64,000 nucleotides of DNA, from the NCBI GenBank assembly GCA_910586225.1, contig CAJUIL010000021.1, positions 1 to 64,000 on the forward strand, given 5' to 3'. Of this stretch, positions 42,115-51,667 are shown piece by piece (the stretch's first letter is position 1; each line of letters opens with the position of its first letter). Both the position numbers and the translations under genes were made by a program. A model generated the notes under the pieces. That model saw only the letters and a list, made by a program, of their open reading frames with translations. It was not told where the DNA came from and searched no databases. The DNA comes from an uncultured Eubacterium sp. (lineage in GTDB: Bacteria > Bacillota > Clostridia > Lachnospirales > Lachnospiraceae).

Positions 42115-43206
42115 ATGCTGAAGGATTATCCAATCGGACAATTAATACAGCCGCTGCTGGAATGGTATCCATCCCATGCGCGGGTGCTGCCATGGCGGGA
42201 GGAGCCTGCGCCGTACCGGGTGTGGGTATCGGAGATCATGCTGCAGCAGACGCGTGTGGAGGCGGTAAAGCCGTATTTCGAGCGCTTTATGAAAGAGCTG
42301 CCGGATATCCGCGCGCTCGCGGAATGTCCGGAGGATCGTCTGTTAAAGCTGTGGGAAGGGCTTGGCTATTACAACCGGGTACGGAATATGCAGGCAGCGG
42401 CCCGTACAGTGATGAAAGACTATGGCGGCGTGCTGCCGCCGGATTATGAAGCGCTGCGAGGACTTAAGGGGATCGGCGACTATACGGCGGGCGCGATCGC
42501 GTCCATTGCTTACGGTATCCCGGTTCCGGCGGTAGACGGGAATGTGCTGCGGATCTTGATGCGTGTTTCGCAGGACGATTCGGATATTATGAAGCAATCG
42601 GTGAAAACAAGGGCGCGCGAGCTTTTGCTTCCGGTTATCCCAGAGGGCCAGGCTGGGAAGCTGACACAGGCGTTGATGGAGCTTGGGGCGACGGTATGCG
42701 TACCAAACGGAGAGCCGAAATGCCCTCAATGCCCTTGGCAGCCGTATTGTCTGGCGTACCAAAATAAAAGCTATGGCAGGCTGCCGTACAAGGGCAAGCC
42801 AAAGCCGAGAAAAATAGAAGAAAAAACAGTGCTCGTGATCCGCGACGGGGAAAAGGTGCTGCTGCACCGCCGCGCAGACCGCGGGCTTTTGGCAGGTATG
42901 TACGAATTTCCAAATCTGGAGGGGCATTTGTCCAGAGAGGAGGTCACGCGCTTTGTGGAAGGGCTGGAGCTGCTCCCATTAAAGGTTGAACCATTAGAAG
43001 AAGCCAAGCATATTTTTTCTCATATCGAATGGCGCATGACAGGCTATATGATACGGGTAGCGCAGCTGGACGAGCTTGCCCGGCAGGGTGAAGGCTATGT
43101 ATTTGCACAGGCGGAGGTTTCAGAAGAAAAGTATGCGATCCCGTCGGCATTTGCCAGATATACGAAATATATGAATATCCATCTTGGAATCCAAAAAACG
43201 ACATAA
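42115..43206 (+). CDS. mutY: A/G-specific adenine glycosylase MutY
   Basis: 363 residues; AAGGAGC upstream. HhH-GPD core with catalytic Glu in WVSEIMLQQTRVEAV, LKGIGDYTAGAIASIAYG and catalytic Asp in VDGNVLRI. A 4Fe-4S loop has CVPNGEPKCPQCPWQPYC, and the C-terminal NUDIX-like domain recognises 8-oxoG. Removes adenine mispaired with 8-oxoguanine. Starts 11 bp after the peptidoglycan-binding protein gene. Confidence 0.96.
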   Translation: MLKDYPIGQLIQPLLEWYPSHARVLPWREEPAPYRVWVSEIMLQQTRVEAVKPYFERFMKELPDIRALAECPEDRLLKLWEGLGYYNRVRNMQAAARTVMKDYGGVLPPDYEALRGLKGIGDYTAGAIASIAYGIPVPAVDGNVLRILMRVSQDDSDIMKQSVKTRARELLLPVIPEGQAGKLTQALMELGATVCVPNGEPKCPQCPWQPYCLAYQNKSYGRLPYKGKPKPRKIEEKTVLVIRDGEKVLLHRRADRGLLAGMYEFPNLEGHLSREEVTRFVEGLELLPLKVEPLEEAKHIFSHIEWRMTGYMIRVAQLDELARQGEGYVFAQAEVSEEKYAIPSAFARYTKYMNIHLGIQKTT

Positions 43207-43215
43207 AATAAGGGG

Positions 43216-43243
43216 AAGCCGGTGTTAGGGGACACCGGCTTTA
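43216..43243 (+). terminator. mutY terminator
   Basis: AAGCCGGTGT (43216-43225) pairs with ACACCGGCTT (43232-43241), followed by a short T tail. Confidence 0.75.
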
Positions 43244-43265
43244 TATGAAAAAGAAAATAAGTAAT

Positions 43266-43337
43266 TGGCTTTGGGAGGAACCCTGCCGTTGGCGGCAGGG
43301 TAACGCGGCTTCTGTTCTGACACAGGCCAGCGTTTAA
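43266..43337. other. GC-rich multi-hairpin element in AT-rich spacer
   Basis: A perfect hairpin CCCTGCC/GGCAGGG sits inside a larger fold in which TGGCT at its left end can pair with GGCCA at its right end. It is strikingly GC-rich for this spacer. It could be a structured RNA or leader element; I recognise no riboswitch class. The rest of 43244-43594 is AT-rich, with a TATAAT at 43541-43546 that probably drives glf. Confidence 0.4.
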
Positions 43338-43594
43338 AATATGAAAATGATTATTAATTAGTAATTGATGTTTTGTATCAACTGTACTTATCATAAAGGT
43401 AATTTGTGAAATCCGTATGTGAAAGAAATGAGGATATTGTAAATAAAATGTGAACTTTTTTCATATTTGCTTTTTGAGTTTTACAAGCTGCTTTTTTGAG
43501 CAAATCCTTAAAAATGACTGGCATTTTGCGTAAAATTGTGTATAATCATGTTTGAACGGTAAATTGCGCTGTTACAAAAAAACAGGAGGAGACT

Positions 43595-44758
43595 ATGTAC
43601 GACAGTATTGTGATCGGATCCGGCATTGCGGGAAGCGTTGTGGCCAGACAGCTTGCCGAGCAGGGCGGCAGGAAGGTGCTCGTTGTGGAAAAAAGGGATC
43701 ATATCGGCGGCAACTGCTATGACAGGACGGATGAATATGGCATTCTGGTGCATGAATACGGACCGCATATTTTTCATACAAATATGGAGGATGTATTTGC
43801 GTGGCTGTCCCGGTTTACGGAATGGACGCTTTATGAGAACGGGCATCAGGTTGTTGCAAGGGTTGACGGAGAGCTGATACCGGTTCCGTTTAATTTGAAT
43901 ACGCTGCATATGGTCTATGAAAAGGAAGAAGCGGACGCACTGGAAGCAAAGCTGCTGGAGGCTTACGGGGAAGGGAGCAGGGTTCCGGTGATGGAGCTTC
44001 GCAGGCATCCGGATCCGCAGATACAGGCAATCGCGCAGTATATTTACGAAAAGATATTTTTACGCTATACGATGAAACAATGGGGACAGACGCCGGAAGA
44101 GATCAGCCCGGAGGTAACGGGCCGAGTCCCAGTGCTGATCTCGTATGATAACCGCTATTTTCAGGATAAATACCAGGGCGTGCCGAAGGATGGGTTTTTA
44201 AAGCTGTTTGAACGGATGCTTGATCATGAAAATATTACGGTGCAGACGGGGACGGATGCAAGGGAGTTTCTGAAAATACAAAAAGATGGGCTTGTCTGGG
44301 GTGGACAGCGCTTTACAGGCAGCGTGATCTATACCGGGGAGCTGGATGAGCTGTATGATTGCCGGTATGGCAGGCTGGCGTATCGTTCGCTGCGGTTTGC
44401 GTTTGAGCATTTTGCGCAGGATGATTTTCAGGATGGGCACAGCGTGGTCAATTATACAGTCAGTGAGGACTATACTCGTATCACGGAGTTTAAGCATCTG
44501 ACCAGGCAGGAGCATACGGACGGAACGACGATCATCAAGGAGTATCCGTTTGCCTATACCGGAGCGGAGGGAGAAATTCCGTATTACGCGATATTAAATG
44601 AAGAAAACCAGGCATTGTATCAAAGGTACAAAAAGCTGGCGGAGCAGACGCCGGGACTGTACCTGCTTGGACGGCTGGCGGAATACCAGTATTATAATAT
44701 CGATGCCATGGCAAAAAAGGCTTTGCGTCTGGCAGATAGCCTGCTGCAGGAAGCATAG
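43595..44758 (+). CDS. glf: UDP-galactopyranose mutase
   Basis: 387 residues; ACAGGAGGAGA upstream. N-terminal FAD-binding GSGIAGSVVA and VVEKRDHIGGNCYD, then HEYGPHIFHT and the Glf-typical VLISYDNRYFQDKYQG-like segment. A flavoenzyme converting UDP-galactopyranose to UDP-galactofuranose for surface glycans. Forms a probable operon with the glycosyltransferase 20 bp downstream. Confidence 0.94.
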   Translation: MYDSIVIGSGIAGSVVARQLAEQGGRKVLVVEKRDHIGGNCYDRTDEYGILVHEYGPHIFHTNMEDVFAWLSRFTEWTLYENGHQVVARVDGELIPVPFNLNTLHMVYEKEEADALEAKLLEAYGEGSRVPVMELRRHPDPQIQAIAQYIYEKIFLRYTMKQWGQTPEEISPEVTGRVPVLISYDNRYFQDKYQGVPKDGFLKLFERMLDHENITVQTGTDAREFLKIQKDGLVWGGQRFTGSVIYTGELDELYDCRYGRLAYRSLRFAFEHFAQDDFQDGHSVVNYTVSEDYTRITEFKHLTRQEHTDGTTIIKEYPFAYTGAEGEIPYYAILNEENQALYQRYKKLAEQTPGLYLLGRLAEYQYYNIDAMAKKALRLADSLLQEA

Positions 44759-44778
44759 CGTTACTAGGAGAAAATAAA

Positions 44779-45795
44779 ATGAAATTATTATCAATTACAA
44801 TACCATGCTATAATTCTCAGGATTATATGGAGCGCTGTATCCAGTCATTGCTTCCTGGGGGAGAGGATGTGGAAATACTCATTGTAGACGATGGTTCACA
44901 GGACATGACGCCGGAGATCGCGGATGCTTATCAGAAACGGTATCCAAACATCGTAAAGGCGGTCCATCAGGAGAACGGGGGACACGGCGAGGCGGTCAAC
45001 GCAGGGCTGCGCCACGCGAACGGACTGTTTTTCAAGGTGGTAGACAGCGACGACTGGGTAGACGCGCAGGCGTATGAGAGAGTGCTTGAAACGCTGCGTG
45101 AGCTGGTCGGTTCTGACCAGACGTTGGATATGCTTATTTCCAATTTTGTCTATGAGAAGCAGGGCGTAAAGCATAAAAAAGTCATGAAATATACGTCTGC
45201 GTTTGTACAGAACCAGATTTTTACATGGAGCGACGTGCGCCGTATCCGTAAGGGACAGTATCTTTTAATGCATTCCGTGATTTACCGGACGAAGCTGCTG
45301 CGGGACTGCAGCCTGGAGCTTCCGAAGCATACGTTTTATGTTGACAACCTGTATGTATACGTACCGCTGCCGTATGTAAGGACGATGTATTATCTGGATG
45401 TGGATTTTTACCGATATTTTATCGGACGAAACGACCAGTCGGTCAACGAAGGCGTGATGATTGGCCGTATCGACCAGCAGATCAAGGTAAATAAGATGAT
45501 GATCGATGCATATGACCTGTGGAAAATACCGAATAAGAAACAGCGAAAGTATATGTTTAATTATCTGGAAATCATCACGGTGATCTCCACCGTATTGCTG
45601 ATACGGTCTGGCACAAAAGAAAATCTGGAAAAGAAAAGGGAATTGTGGCACTATATCAAGCAGGCGGATATCCGTCTGTTCCATCGCCTGCGCAATGGGA
45701 TCATGGGCAATACAATGAATCTTCCGGGAAGGAGCGGAAGAAGGATATCTGTTGCGGCCTACAAGATTGCGCAGAAGGTAGTAGGATTTAATTAG
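44779..45795 (+). CDS. Family 2 glycosyltransferase
   Basis: 338 residues; TAGGAGAA upstream. GT-A fold start LLSITIPCYNSQDYMERCI, nucleotide-binding ILIVDDGSQD and the DxD-type VVDSDDWVD. No membrane helix. With glf next door it may build a galactofuranose-containing or related glycan; donor and acceptor are not shown. Confidence 0.9.
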   Translation: MKLLSITIPCYNSQDYMERCIQSLLPGGEDVEILIVDDGSQDMTPEIADAYQKRYPNIVKAVHQENGGHGEAVNAGLRHANGLFFKVVDSDDWVDAQAYERVLETLRELVGSDQTLDMLISNFVYEKQGVKHKKVMKYTSAFVQNQIFTWSDVRRIRKGQYLLMHSVIYRTKLLRDCSLELPKHTFYVDNLYVYVPLPYVRTMYYLDVDFYRYFIGRNDQSVNEGVMIGRIDQQIKVNKMMIDAYDLWKIPNKKQRKYMFNYLEIITVISTVLLIRSGTKENLEKKRELWHYIKQADIRLFHRLRNGIMGNTMNLPGRSGRRISVAAYKIAQKVVGFN

Positions 45796-45811
45796 GGGGC
45801 ATCAATGAAGT

Positions 45812-46081
45812 ATGAGAGCAAAACGTGATATTGCATTATGCGCTGTCGCTGATGCAGGAATCAAATCAAAGGTAATGAACGCTATGATACAAAAGAGGAT
45901 CCCATACGCGGAGGAGTGGCATAAAGTGCCGCTGCTGCGCAGGAGAAAGTACGAGGGAGCGAAGGAAGTGTGTATTATCGTTACGCACCATGACCAGGCA
46001 GATCAGGCGAAGGCCCAGATTGCGGCAATGGACGAGGTTGTCAGCAGCCGGGTATATTTTGATTTGAAGGGACTCACTTAA
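45812..46081 (+). CDS. Small conserved-looking protein, unknown function
   Basis: 89 residues. AGGGGG lies about 12 nt before ATG 45812. Mixed alpha/beta composition, basic N-terminal half (WHKVPLLRRRKY), then a hydrophobic strand CIIVTHHDQ and a final acidic segment. No family recognised. Between a glycosyltransferase and upp, with short gaps. Confidence 0.65.
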   Translation: MRAKRDIALCAVADAGIKSKVMNAMIQKRIPYAEEWHKVPLLRRRKYEGAKEVCIIVTHHDQADQAKAQIAAMDEVVSSRVYFDLKGLT

Positions 46082-46112
46082 GCTGTCATGAAGAAAGGGA
46101 GAGGAAGAAACG

Positions 46113-46742
46113 ATGGAGAATGTGTTTTTAATGGAGCATCCGTTGATCCAGCATAAGATTTCTATGCTGCGGGACAAGCGGACAGGAACGAATGAGTTTC
46201 GTAAGCTAGTGGAGGAGATCGCAGTATTGATGGGATATGAGGCTTTCCGCGACCTTCCGGTCGAGAAGGTAGAAGTGGAAACGCCGATCGAGGCGTGTAT
46301 GACGCCGATGATCGCTGGTAAGAAGCTGGCGATTGTGCCGATCTTACGTGCGGGACTTGGTATGGTGAACGGAATACTGACACTGGTGCCGAGCGCGAAA
46401 GTAGGACATATCGGTCTGTGCCGCAATCATGAGACACATGAGCCAGAGGAATATTACTGTAAGCTGCCGAGCCCGATCGAGGAGCGTACGATCGCAGCAC
46501 TCGACCCGATGCTGGCGACCGGAGGGTCTGCGGTTGCAGCAGTCGATTTTATCAAGGCGCATGGCGGAAAGCATATTAAATTTTTGTGCATTATCGCAGC
46601 GCCGGAAGGCGTGGAGCGTCTGCACAAGGCGCACCCGGACGTACAGATATACTGCGGCTGTATGGATCGCTGCCTGAATGAGGATGCATATATCTGCCCT
46701 GGGCTTGGAGATGCTGGGGACCGTATTTTTGGTACGAAATAG
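46113..46742 (+). CDS. upp: Uracil phosphoribosyltransferase
   Basis: 209 residues; AAAGGGAGAGG upstream. Family markers include MRDKRTG-like MLRDKRTGTNEFR, PILRAGLGMV and the PRPP loop DPMLATGGSA. Converts uracil and PRPP to UMP in pyrimidine salvage. Followed by a terminator. Confidence 0.96.
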   Translation: MENVFLMEHPLIQHKISMLRDKRTGTNEFRKLVEEIAVLMGYEAFRDLPVEKVEVETPIEACMTPMIAGKKLAIVPILRAGLGMVNGILTLVPSAKVGHIGLCRNHETHEPEEYYCKLPSPIEERTIAALDPMLATGGSAVAAVDFIKAHGGKHIKFLCIIAAPEGVERLHKAHPDVQIYCGCMDRCLNEDAYICPGLGDAGDRIFGTK

Positions 46743-46750
46743 AATGGATG

Positions 46751-46784
46751 ACAGGCGGCTGATGATCAGACCGCCTGCATTTTT
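46751..46784. terminator. upp terminator
   Basis: CAGGCGG (46752-46758) pairs with CCGCCTG (46771-46777), then CATTTTTG. It also ends the convergent aminotransferase. Confidence 0.8.
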
Positions 46785-46794
46785 GTAGTGTGCC

Positions 46795-47886
46795 TTATTC
46801 CTTTAGGATGCATTCTGTCAGACGGTCATTCTTATCAGGATCCATAAAGCAGAATCGGAAAAATTTGTCGTCTAAGAACGGAAACGTGGAGCAGTCCCGT
46901 ATCATCATCCCCTGACGGATTGTACGTTCAAACAGGTCTTGCGCGGTCAGGTTTGGACGCAGGATCTTGACAAGCATAAAATTACCCGAAGGCTCATATA
47001 CCTTAAAATCGTCCCTTGATGCGAACAGGTCGTACATCCGCCGGCGTTCTGATGAGATCAGGGCTTTTGTCTGGCGGATATAGGTTTCGTCCTGAAACAT
47101 GATCTCCCCTGCGATCGCGGCAAGCGAGTTGATCGTCCAGGGGTTTTTGCGTGTGTTGATCGTCTTGATCAGATCCCGGTTTCCTGTTACGGCGTATCCC
47201 AGCCGCAGGCCGGGCGCGGCGAAGAACTTGGATGTGCCGCGCAGGATTACAAGGTTGTTGTAATAATGGGTCAGCGGGACCGAAGTGATTTGCGCCATAT
47301 CGTCGGCAAATTCCACATACGTTTCATCTACCATAACGTAAATGCCATGCTGCAGGCAAGCGTCAAGGATTTGGCGCATAGATTTGGTGGTAATGCTGGT
47401 GGAGGTTGGATTGTTTGGGTTGCATAATACAAGCAGGTCTATATCATCCTGCAGACGTGAGATAAAATCAGCCGTATTTAAGACAAACCCATCCTCCTCA
47501 CGCAGCGGGTAATAAAGCGTCGTACCACCGCCCAGCGCGATCTCGCGTTCGTATTCCGAGTAGGACGGTCCTATGACAACCGCTTTTTTCGGATGCTCCA
47601 CCTGGATAAACAGGGAGATTAATTCGGTCGAGCCGTTTCCTACAAGAATGTTTTCATAATCTGTCCCGACATATGCGGCGATGCACTTACGCAGCGATAC
47701 ATAATCCCGGTCGGGATAAGCTGTGATCGCGTCGATGCGCGCCGCCAGCGTTTGCCGCAGCGCAGGAGAGATGCCAAGCGGGTTGACGTTTGCAGAAAAG
47801 CTGGTGATGGCTTCTTTTTGGATTCCATAAACCTGTTCGATTTTTTCTAAGTCGCTTCCATGAAAATGATCCTTATGCCGTATCAT
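46795..47886 (-). CDS. HisC/CobD-like PLP aminotransferase or decarboxylase
   Basis: 363 residues. Fold type I PLP enzyme: FSANVNPLGISPALRQ, VGNGSTELI, CNPNNPTS and the PLP Lys in RGTSKFFAAPGLRLGY. The HGG-like N-terminus (HGSDLEKIEQVYG) and overall pattern fit histidinol-phosphate aminotransferase or L-threonine-O-3-phosphate decarboxylase. No histidine or cobalamin genes adjoin it, so the substrate is open. Divergent from the DUF5717 operon. Confidence 0.83.
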   Translation of the reverse strand: MIRHKDHFHGSDLEKIEQVYGIQKEAITSFSANVNPLGISPALRQTLAARIDAITAYPDRDYVSLRKCIAAYVGTDYENILVGNGSTELISLFIQVEHPKKAVVIGPSYSEYEREIALGGGTTLYYPLREEDGFVLNTADFISRLQDDIDLLVLCNPNNPTSTSITTKSMRQILDACLQHGIYVMVDETYVEFADDMAQITSVPLTHYYNNLVILRGTSKFFAAPGLRLGYAVTGNRDLIKTINTRKNPWTINSLAAIAGEIMFQDETYIRQTKALISSERRRMYDLFASRDDFKVYEPSGNFMLVKILRPNLTAQDLFERTIRQGMMIRDCSTFPFLDDKFFRFCFMDPDKNDRLTECILKE

Positions 47887-48063
47887 AATAACGAAAAACC
47901 TCCTTCATAACGTGAGCACGAACTTTTAGGAACATATTGCGTGTCACTCATAAATAGTTTATAATTGTAACAGTTCGGCTTGTCCGAACGGTTAGGAATA
48001 GTATAACCTTTTGTTCATTATAGCGGTATTGGAAAAAAAAGCAAGAGTAAAGCAGGTGGCAAC

Positions 48064-51000
48064 GTGCGAAAGAGGATCGAAGAGCTGGCGGAAGGAAGGA
48101 TTCCTTACGAACAGCCGCAGGTAGCGTTTTCAAAAGAAAAGCTGGAGCTGGAGGTTGTTGAGGGACAGACCATAACAGACAGCTTTCAGATAAAAAGTGA
48201 AAATGGAATACGGATGCGGGGACTGATCTATTCCTCCAGCGCCAGGATGGAATGTCTGACGCAGCGGTTTGAAGGAGAAGTAGTGGATATCCAGGTGCGG
48301 TTTCGCGCGGATGGAATGTCAGAAGGGGAGGTTGCGCATGGCGGGCTGTATGTAGTCTGCAACGGCGGCGAGTACCCGCTTGCTTTTTCGGTAACGGTAA
48401 CGAGGCTGTATGCGGAGGCGTCGACGGGACGGATCAAGAACCTCCGTGATTTTACGAAGCTGGCGAAAAAAGAATGGAAGGAAGCATATCATATCTTTCA
48501 TTCTCCGGCGTTTAAAAATATACTGTCGCCCAAGGAGCTGAAGGCTTCTTTATTATATGAGGGTCTGTCGCGGCCGACGATGACGGAGCGGACGATGGAT
48601 GAGTTTTTGATCGGGACGGGCAAGAAGGAGCGTGTACGTTTTACTCTGGAAAAGCGCAGCACAGAGATTTTTGAAGTGTCTGCCCCAGTGGAGGAGCAGC
48701 TGCTCATCCAAAAGGAGGGCTGGGGATTTTTAGAGATCCGGGTGCAGACAGAGGATGATTTTATTGTGCCTCAAAAACGTTATATTACCGATCAGGATTT
48801 TATGGGCAGTTCCTTTCCGTTTACCTTTTACATAGATACAGAAAAAATGCACGCAGGCAACAACTTTGGCTGCATTTCTTTTGAAAATGATGTCCAGAAA
48901 GAAGAATTTCAAGTGTGGGCGAGTGCGGACAGCATTAAGGTGCGCAAGGAGCGGTATGTACAGGGGCTGCAGCGCGCGACCTATCTTTTGACGAAATGTT
49001 ATATCAATTATCGTCTGAAAAAGCTTGTGACCGGGGAATGGACGAAGCAGACGTTGGCGCTGATCAAGCGGATGGAGGAGTTTAAGCCAAACGATCCCTG
49101 GTATTTATTATTTAAAGCGTATGCGCTGCAGCGCAACAAGCAGCGGCAGGACGCCGAGTGGCTGATGGATGAATTTCGTCAGAAAAATAAGGGAAAAAAA
49201 GACCCTCAATGGGCCTTTTATGACTATTTGTGCCTGCAGAAAGAAAAGGAGCCGGTTGTCATAGACCGCCTGCTGGATGAGATCGAAGAGATTGCAAAGC
49301 GCTATGGTACCCATCCGATGATCTTTTTTTTGACGCTGCGTTTAAACGGGACGCTGCGTACCCAGCCGCAGTTTAAGCTGCGCGTGATGGAAGCGAGGAT
49401 CATGCAGGGGCAGTATTCGCCGCTGTGGTATGTGGAAGCATTCGGCGTGTATCAGGAGCAGCCGTATCTTTTGACCAAGCTGGACCAGTACGAGATCCTG
49501 CTGATGAACTGGGCATCCAGACAGGGCGTGCTGTCCAAGGATCTTGCCGATCAGGTGATGCGGCTTGCGAATAATATGCGGCAGTTCCATCCGATCGTCT
49601 GCAGGATCTTATTTCGAAGCTATGAGAAAAATCCAGACGAGGATATGCTGGCCGGGGTGTGCGCATATTTAATCAAGGGCCAGTGCTTTCAGACGAAATA
49701 TCACCATTGGTATGAAAAAGGGATAACGGAAAATTTAAAGATTACGGGATTGTATGAGGCGTTTTTGCTGACAATGGACCTGCATCATGTACAATCGCTG
49801 CCAAAAGTGATCCAGATGTATTTCCAGTACAACAACCAGCTTGCCAGTCAGTATAAGGCGGCGCTGTATGTGAATATCATTGCGCATAAAAAAGAACAGC
49901 CGGTTATTTACGAAAAATATTCCGAAACGATGAAGCAGTTTGCCATTGACGAGATCTTAAAGGGGCATATGGATGATAACCTAGCGGTTGTTTACGATGA
50001 GGTACTGGATAAAGGGATCTTAACGCAGGAGCTTGCGGCTCCGCTGGCGGATATTTTATATACGCATAAGTTTTACTGTATGAACGAGACGGCGGCGTAT
50101 GTCGTCGTTATTCAAAAGCATATGAAAGAAGAGCAGCGGGTCGCAATGCCGGGTGATGCGGCATATTTCCAGCTCTTTTCCAATGATTACGCGATCGTTT
50201 TGGAGAATAACAGGGGGCAGCGCTTTGTATCGCCGGAGTCCTGCCAGCTGGAAAAGCTGATGAAGCCGTCGCATTATATCCGCAGGTGTTTGAATTTTGC
50301 GCCGGAAAAGCTGCAGTTTTTAATGCACCATATGGACGGAAAGACGGATTTGAGCGTTCCGGTAAAAACAGATGTGGAATATCTTCGAATATTAATGGCT
50401 GCTCCGCAGATCAGCGCAAAATTTAAAAGCCAGCTTGGGCCGGGGCTTGTGCGTTATTGCTTGATGAATCAGCTGGAGGACGGGCTGGATACCTATCTGA
50501 CGCAGGTGGATTTTGCAGCGATGCGCAGAGAGAACCGGAATCTGATGATCGAGCTGATGATCGATCGGGACTGGCAGGAGCAGGCGTTTGAGCTGATCAG
50601 CAGCTACGGTTATGAAGGGATCGATGTGCACAGGCTGGCACAGCTGGCAGAACATACGCTGCGGACAAGGGATACTGGCGAAGATGCTTTTATGCTGGAG
50701 CTTTGTATGGCGGTGCTTGCGTCTGGCGTACAGAATGCAGCGATCGCTTCGTATTTGGCGAAATACTATGAGGGGCCGTCCGGACAGATGATGCGTGTCT
50801 ATCGGGCGGCCCAGGTATGCGGGGTGACGGAGACAGCGGAGCTGGAGGAGCGTCTGCTCATGCAGTCGCTTTACAGTACGACGTCCGTCGGCCAGTTATA
50901 TGAGGTTTACCAGGAATACCGGACGCATAACGGGCGGGAGTTTCTTTTGCAGGCGTATCGGGCGTATTGTATGCACGAATATGTCGTTCATGATATGCTC

Positions 51001-51609
51001 CTGCCGTCCGGCCTTTTGCTGGAGGCTTGTCAGATGTACAAGGAAGGGAAGCTGCGGGGCATTGCGTGCCGTTTGGGGGTTTTGAAATATCTTTCCGAGG
51101 CGGATACGTTGGACCGTTTTCAGATGAGACTGGCGGATGAGCTATTGTCGGAATTTCTTTCCAGAAATATGAACCTCGCATTTTTTAAAAATCTGCCGGA
51201 TAGCCTATGCAGCAAACATCAGCTGTACAGCCGCATTCTTGTAGAGTACCGCGCAAGGCCGGACAGCCGTATCCGGATCCATTATCGTATGCCAAATCAG
51301 CAGGAATTTACGTCTGCGCCGATGATGCATATTTACGACGGGATATTTACGTGGGAATTTCTGCTGTTCCGTGACGATGAGGTGGAGTATTATATGACGC
51401 AGGAAACGGATAACGGGATGCAGCAGCTTGGCGAGAATGTGCGCGCAGCAGGCACGGAGTATCGGGATATCCGCTGCGGCGGGCGTTATGCCTATATCAA
51501 CCAAATGCTTTATTTGCGTGAGCAGGGCAATTATAAGGATTTGATGCGTGTAATGCAGGAATATGAAAAACTGAATATTTTGAGCAGTAAAATGTTTAAA
51601 ATTATTTGA
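48064..51609 (+). CDS. DUF5717 family protein
   Basis: 1181 residues from GTG 48064 with CAGGTGG upstream. No signal peptide or membrane helix. The first about 290 residues are strand-rich with two similar beta-sandwich-like parts (LELEVVEGQTITDSFQIKS; VSAPVEEQLLIQKEGWG). Residues about 300-1050 look like a long helical repeat array, and the C-terminus is again strand-rich. I recognise it as DUF5717, seen mostly in Lachnospiraceae; function unknown. It reads as a large cytoplasmic scaffold and heads a four-gene operon. Confidence 0.8.
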   Translation: MRKRIEELAEGRIPYEQPQVAFSKEKLELEVVEGQTITDSFQIKSENGIRMRGLIYSSSARMECLTQRFEGEVVDIQVRFRADGMSEGEVAHGGLYVVCNGGEYPLAFSVTVTRLYAEASTGRIKNLRDFTKLAKKEWKEAYHIFHSPAFKNILSPKELKASLLYEGLSRPTMTERTMDEFLIGTGKKERVRFTLEKRSTEIFEVSAPVEEQLLIQKEGWGFLEIRVQTEDDFIVPQKRYITDQDFMGSSFPFTFYIDTEKMHAGNNFGCISFENDVQKEEFQVWASADSIKVRKERYVQGLQRATYLLTKCYINYRLKKLVTGEWTKQTLALIKRMEEFKPNDPWYLLFKAYALQRNKQRQDAEWLMDEFRQKNKGKKDPQWAFYDYLCLQKEKEPVVIDRLLDEIEEIAKRYGTHPMIFFLTLRLNGTLRTQPQFKLRVMEARIMQGQYSPLWYVEAFGVYQEQPYLLTKLDQYEILLMNWASRQGVLSKDLADQVMRLANNMRQFHPIVCRILFRSYEKNPDEDMLAGVCAYLIKGQCFQTKYHHWYEKGITENLKITGLYEAFLLTMDLHHVQSLPKVIQMYFQYNNQLASQYKAALYVNIIAHKKEQPVIYEKYSETMKQFAIDEILKGHMDDNLAVVYDEVLDKGILTQELAAPLADILYTHKFYCMNETAAYVVVIQKHMKEEQRVAMPGDAAYFQLFSNDYAIVLENNRGQRFVSPESCQLEKLMKPSHYIRRCLNFAPEKLQFLMHHMDGKTDLSVPVKTDVEYLRILMAAPQISAKFKSQLGPGLVRYCLMNQLEDGLDTYLTQVDFAAMRRENRNLMIELMIDRDWQEQAFELISSYGYEGIDVHRLAQLAEHTLRTRDTGEDAFMLELCMAVLASGVQNAAIASYLAKYYEGPSGQMMRVYRAAQVCGVTETAELEERLLMQSLYSTTSVGQLYEVYQEYRTHNGREFLLQAYRAYCMHEYVVHDMLLPSGLLLEACQMYKEGKLRGIACRLGVLKYLSEADTLDRFQMRLADELLSEFLSRNMNLAFFKNLPDSLCSKHQLYSRILVEYRARPDSRIRIHYRMPNQQEFTSAPMMHIYDGIFTWEFLLFRDDEVEYYMTQETDNGMQQLGENVRAAGTEYRDIRCGGRYAYINQMLYLREQGNYKDLMRVMQEYEKLNILSSKMFKII

Positions 51610-51667
51610 AGTAATGTCATAAGCGTGCTAAAATAGGATAGCAGTTTTTGATAAAGAGAGGAAGGCT

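Noticed and set aside
43266..43337. T-box or known riboswitch upstream of glf
   Set aside because: The segment AGGGTAACGCGG only faintly recalls the T-box sequence, and the rest of the T-box architecture is absent; no other class fitted.
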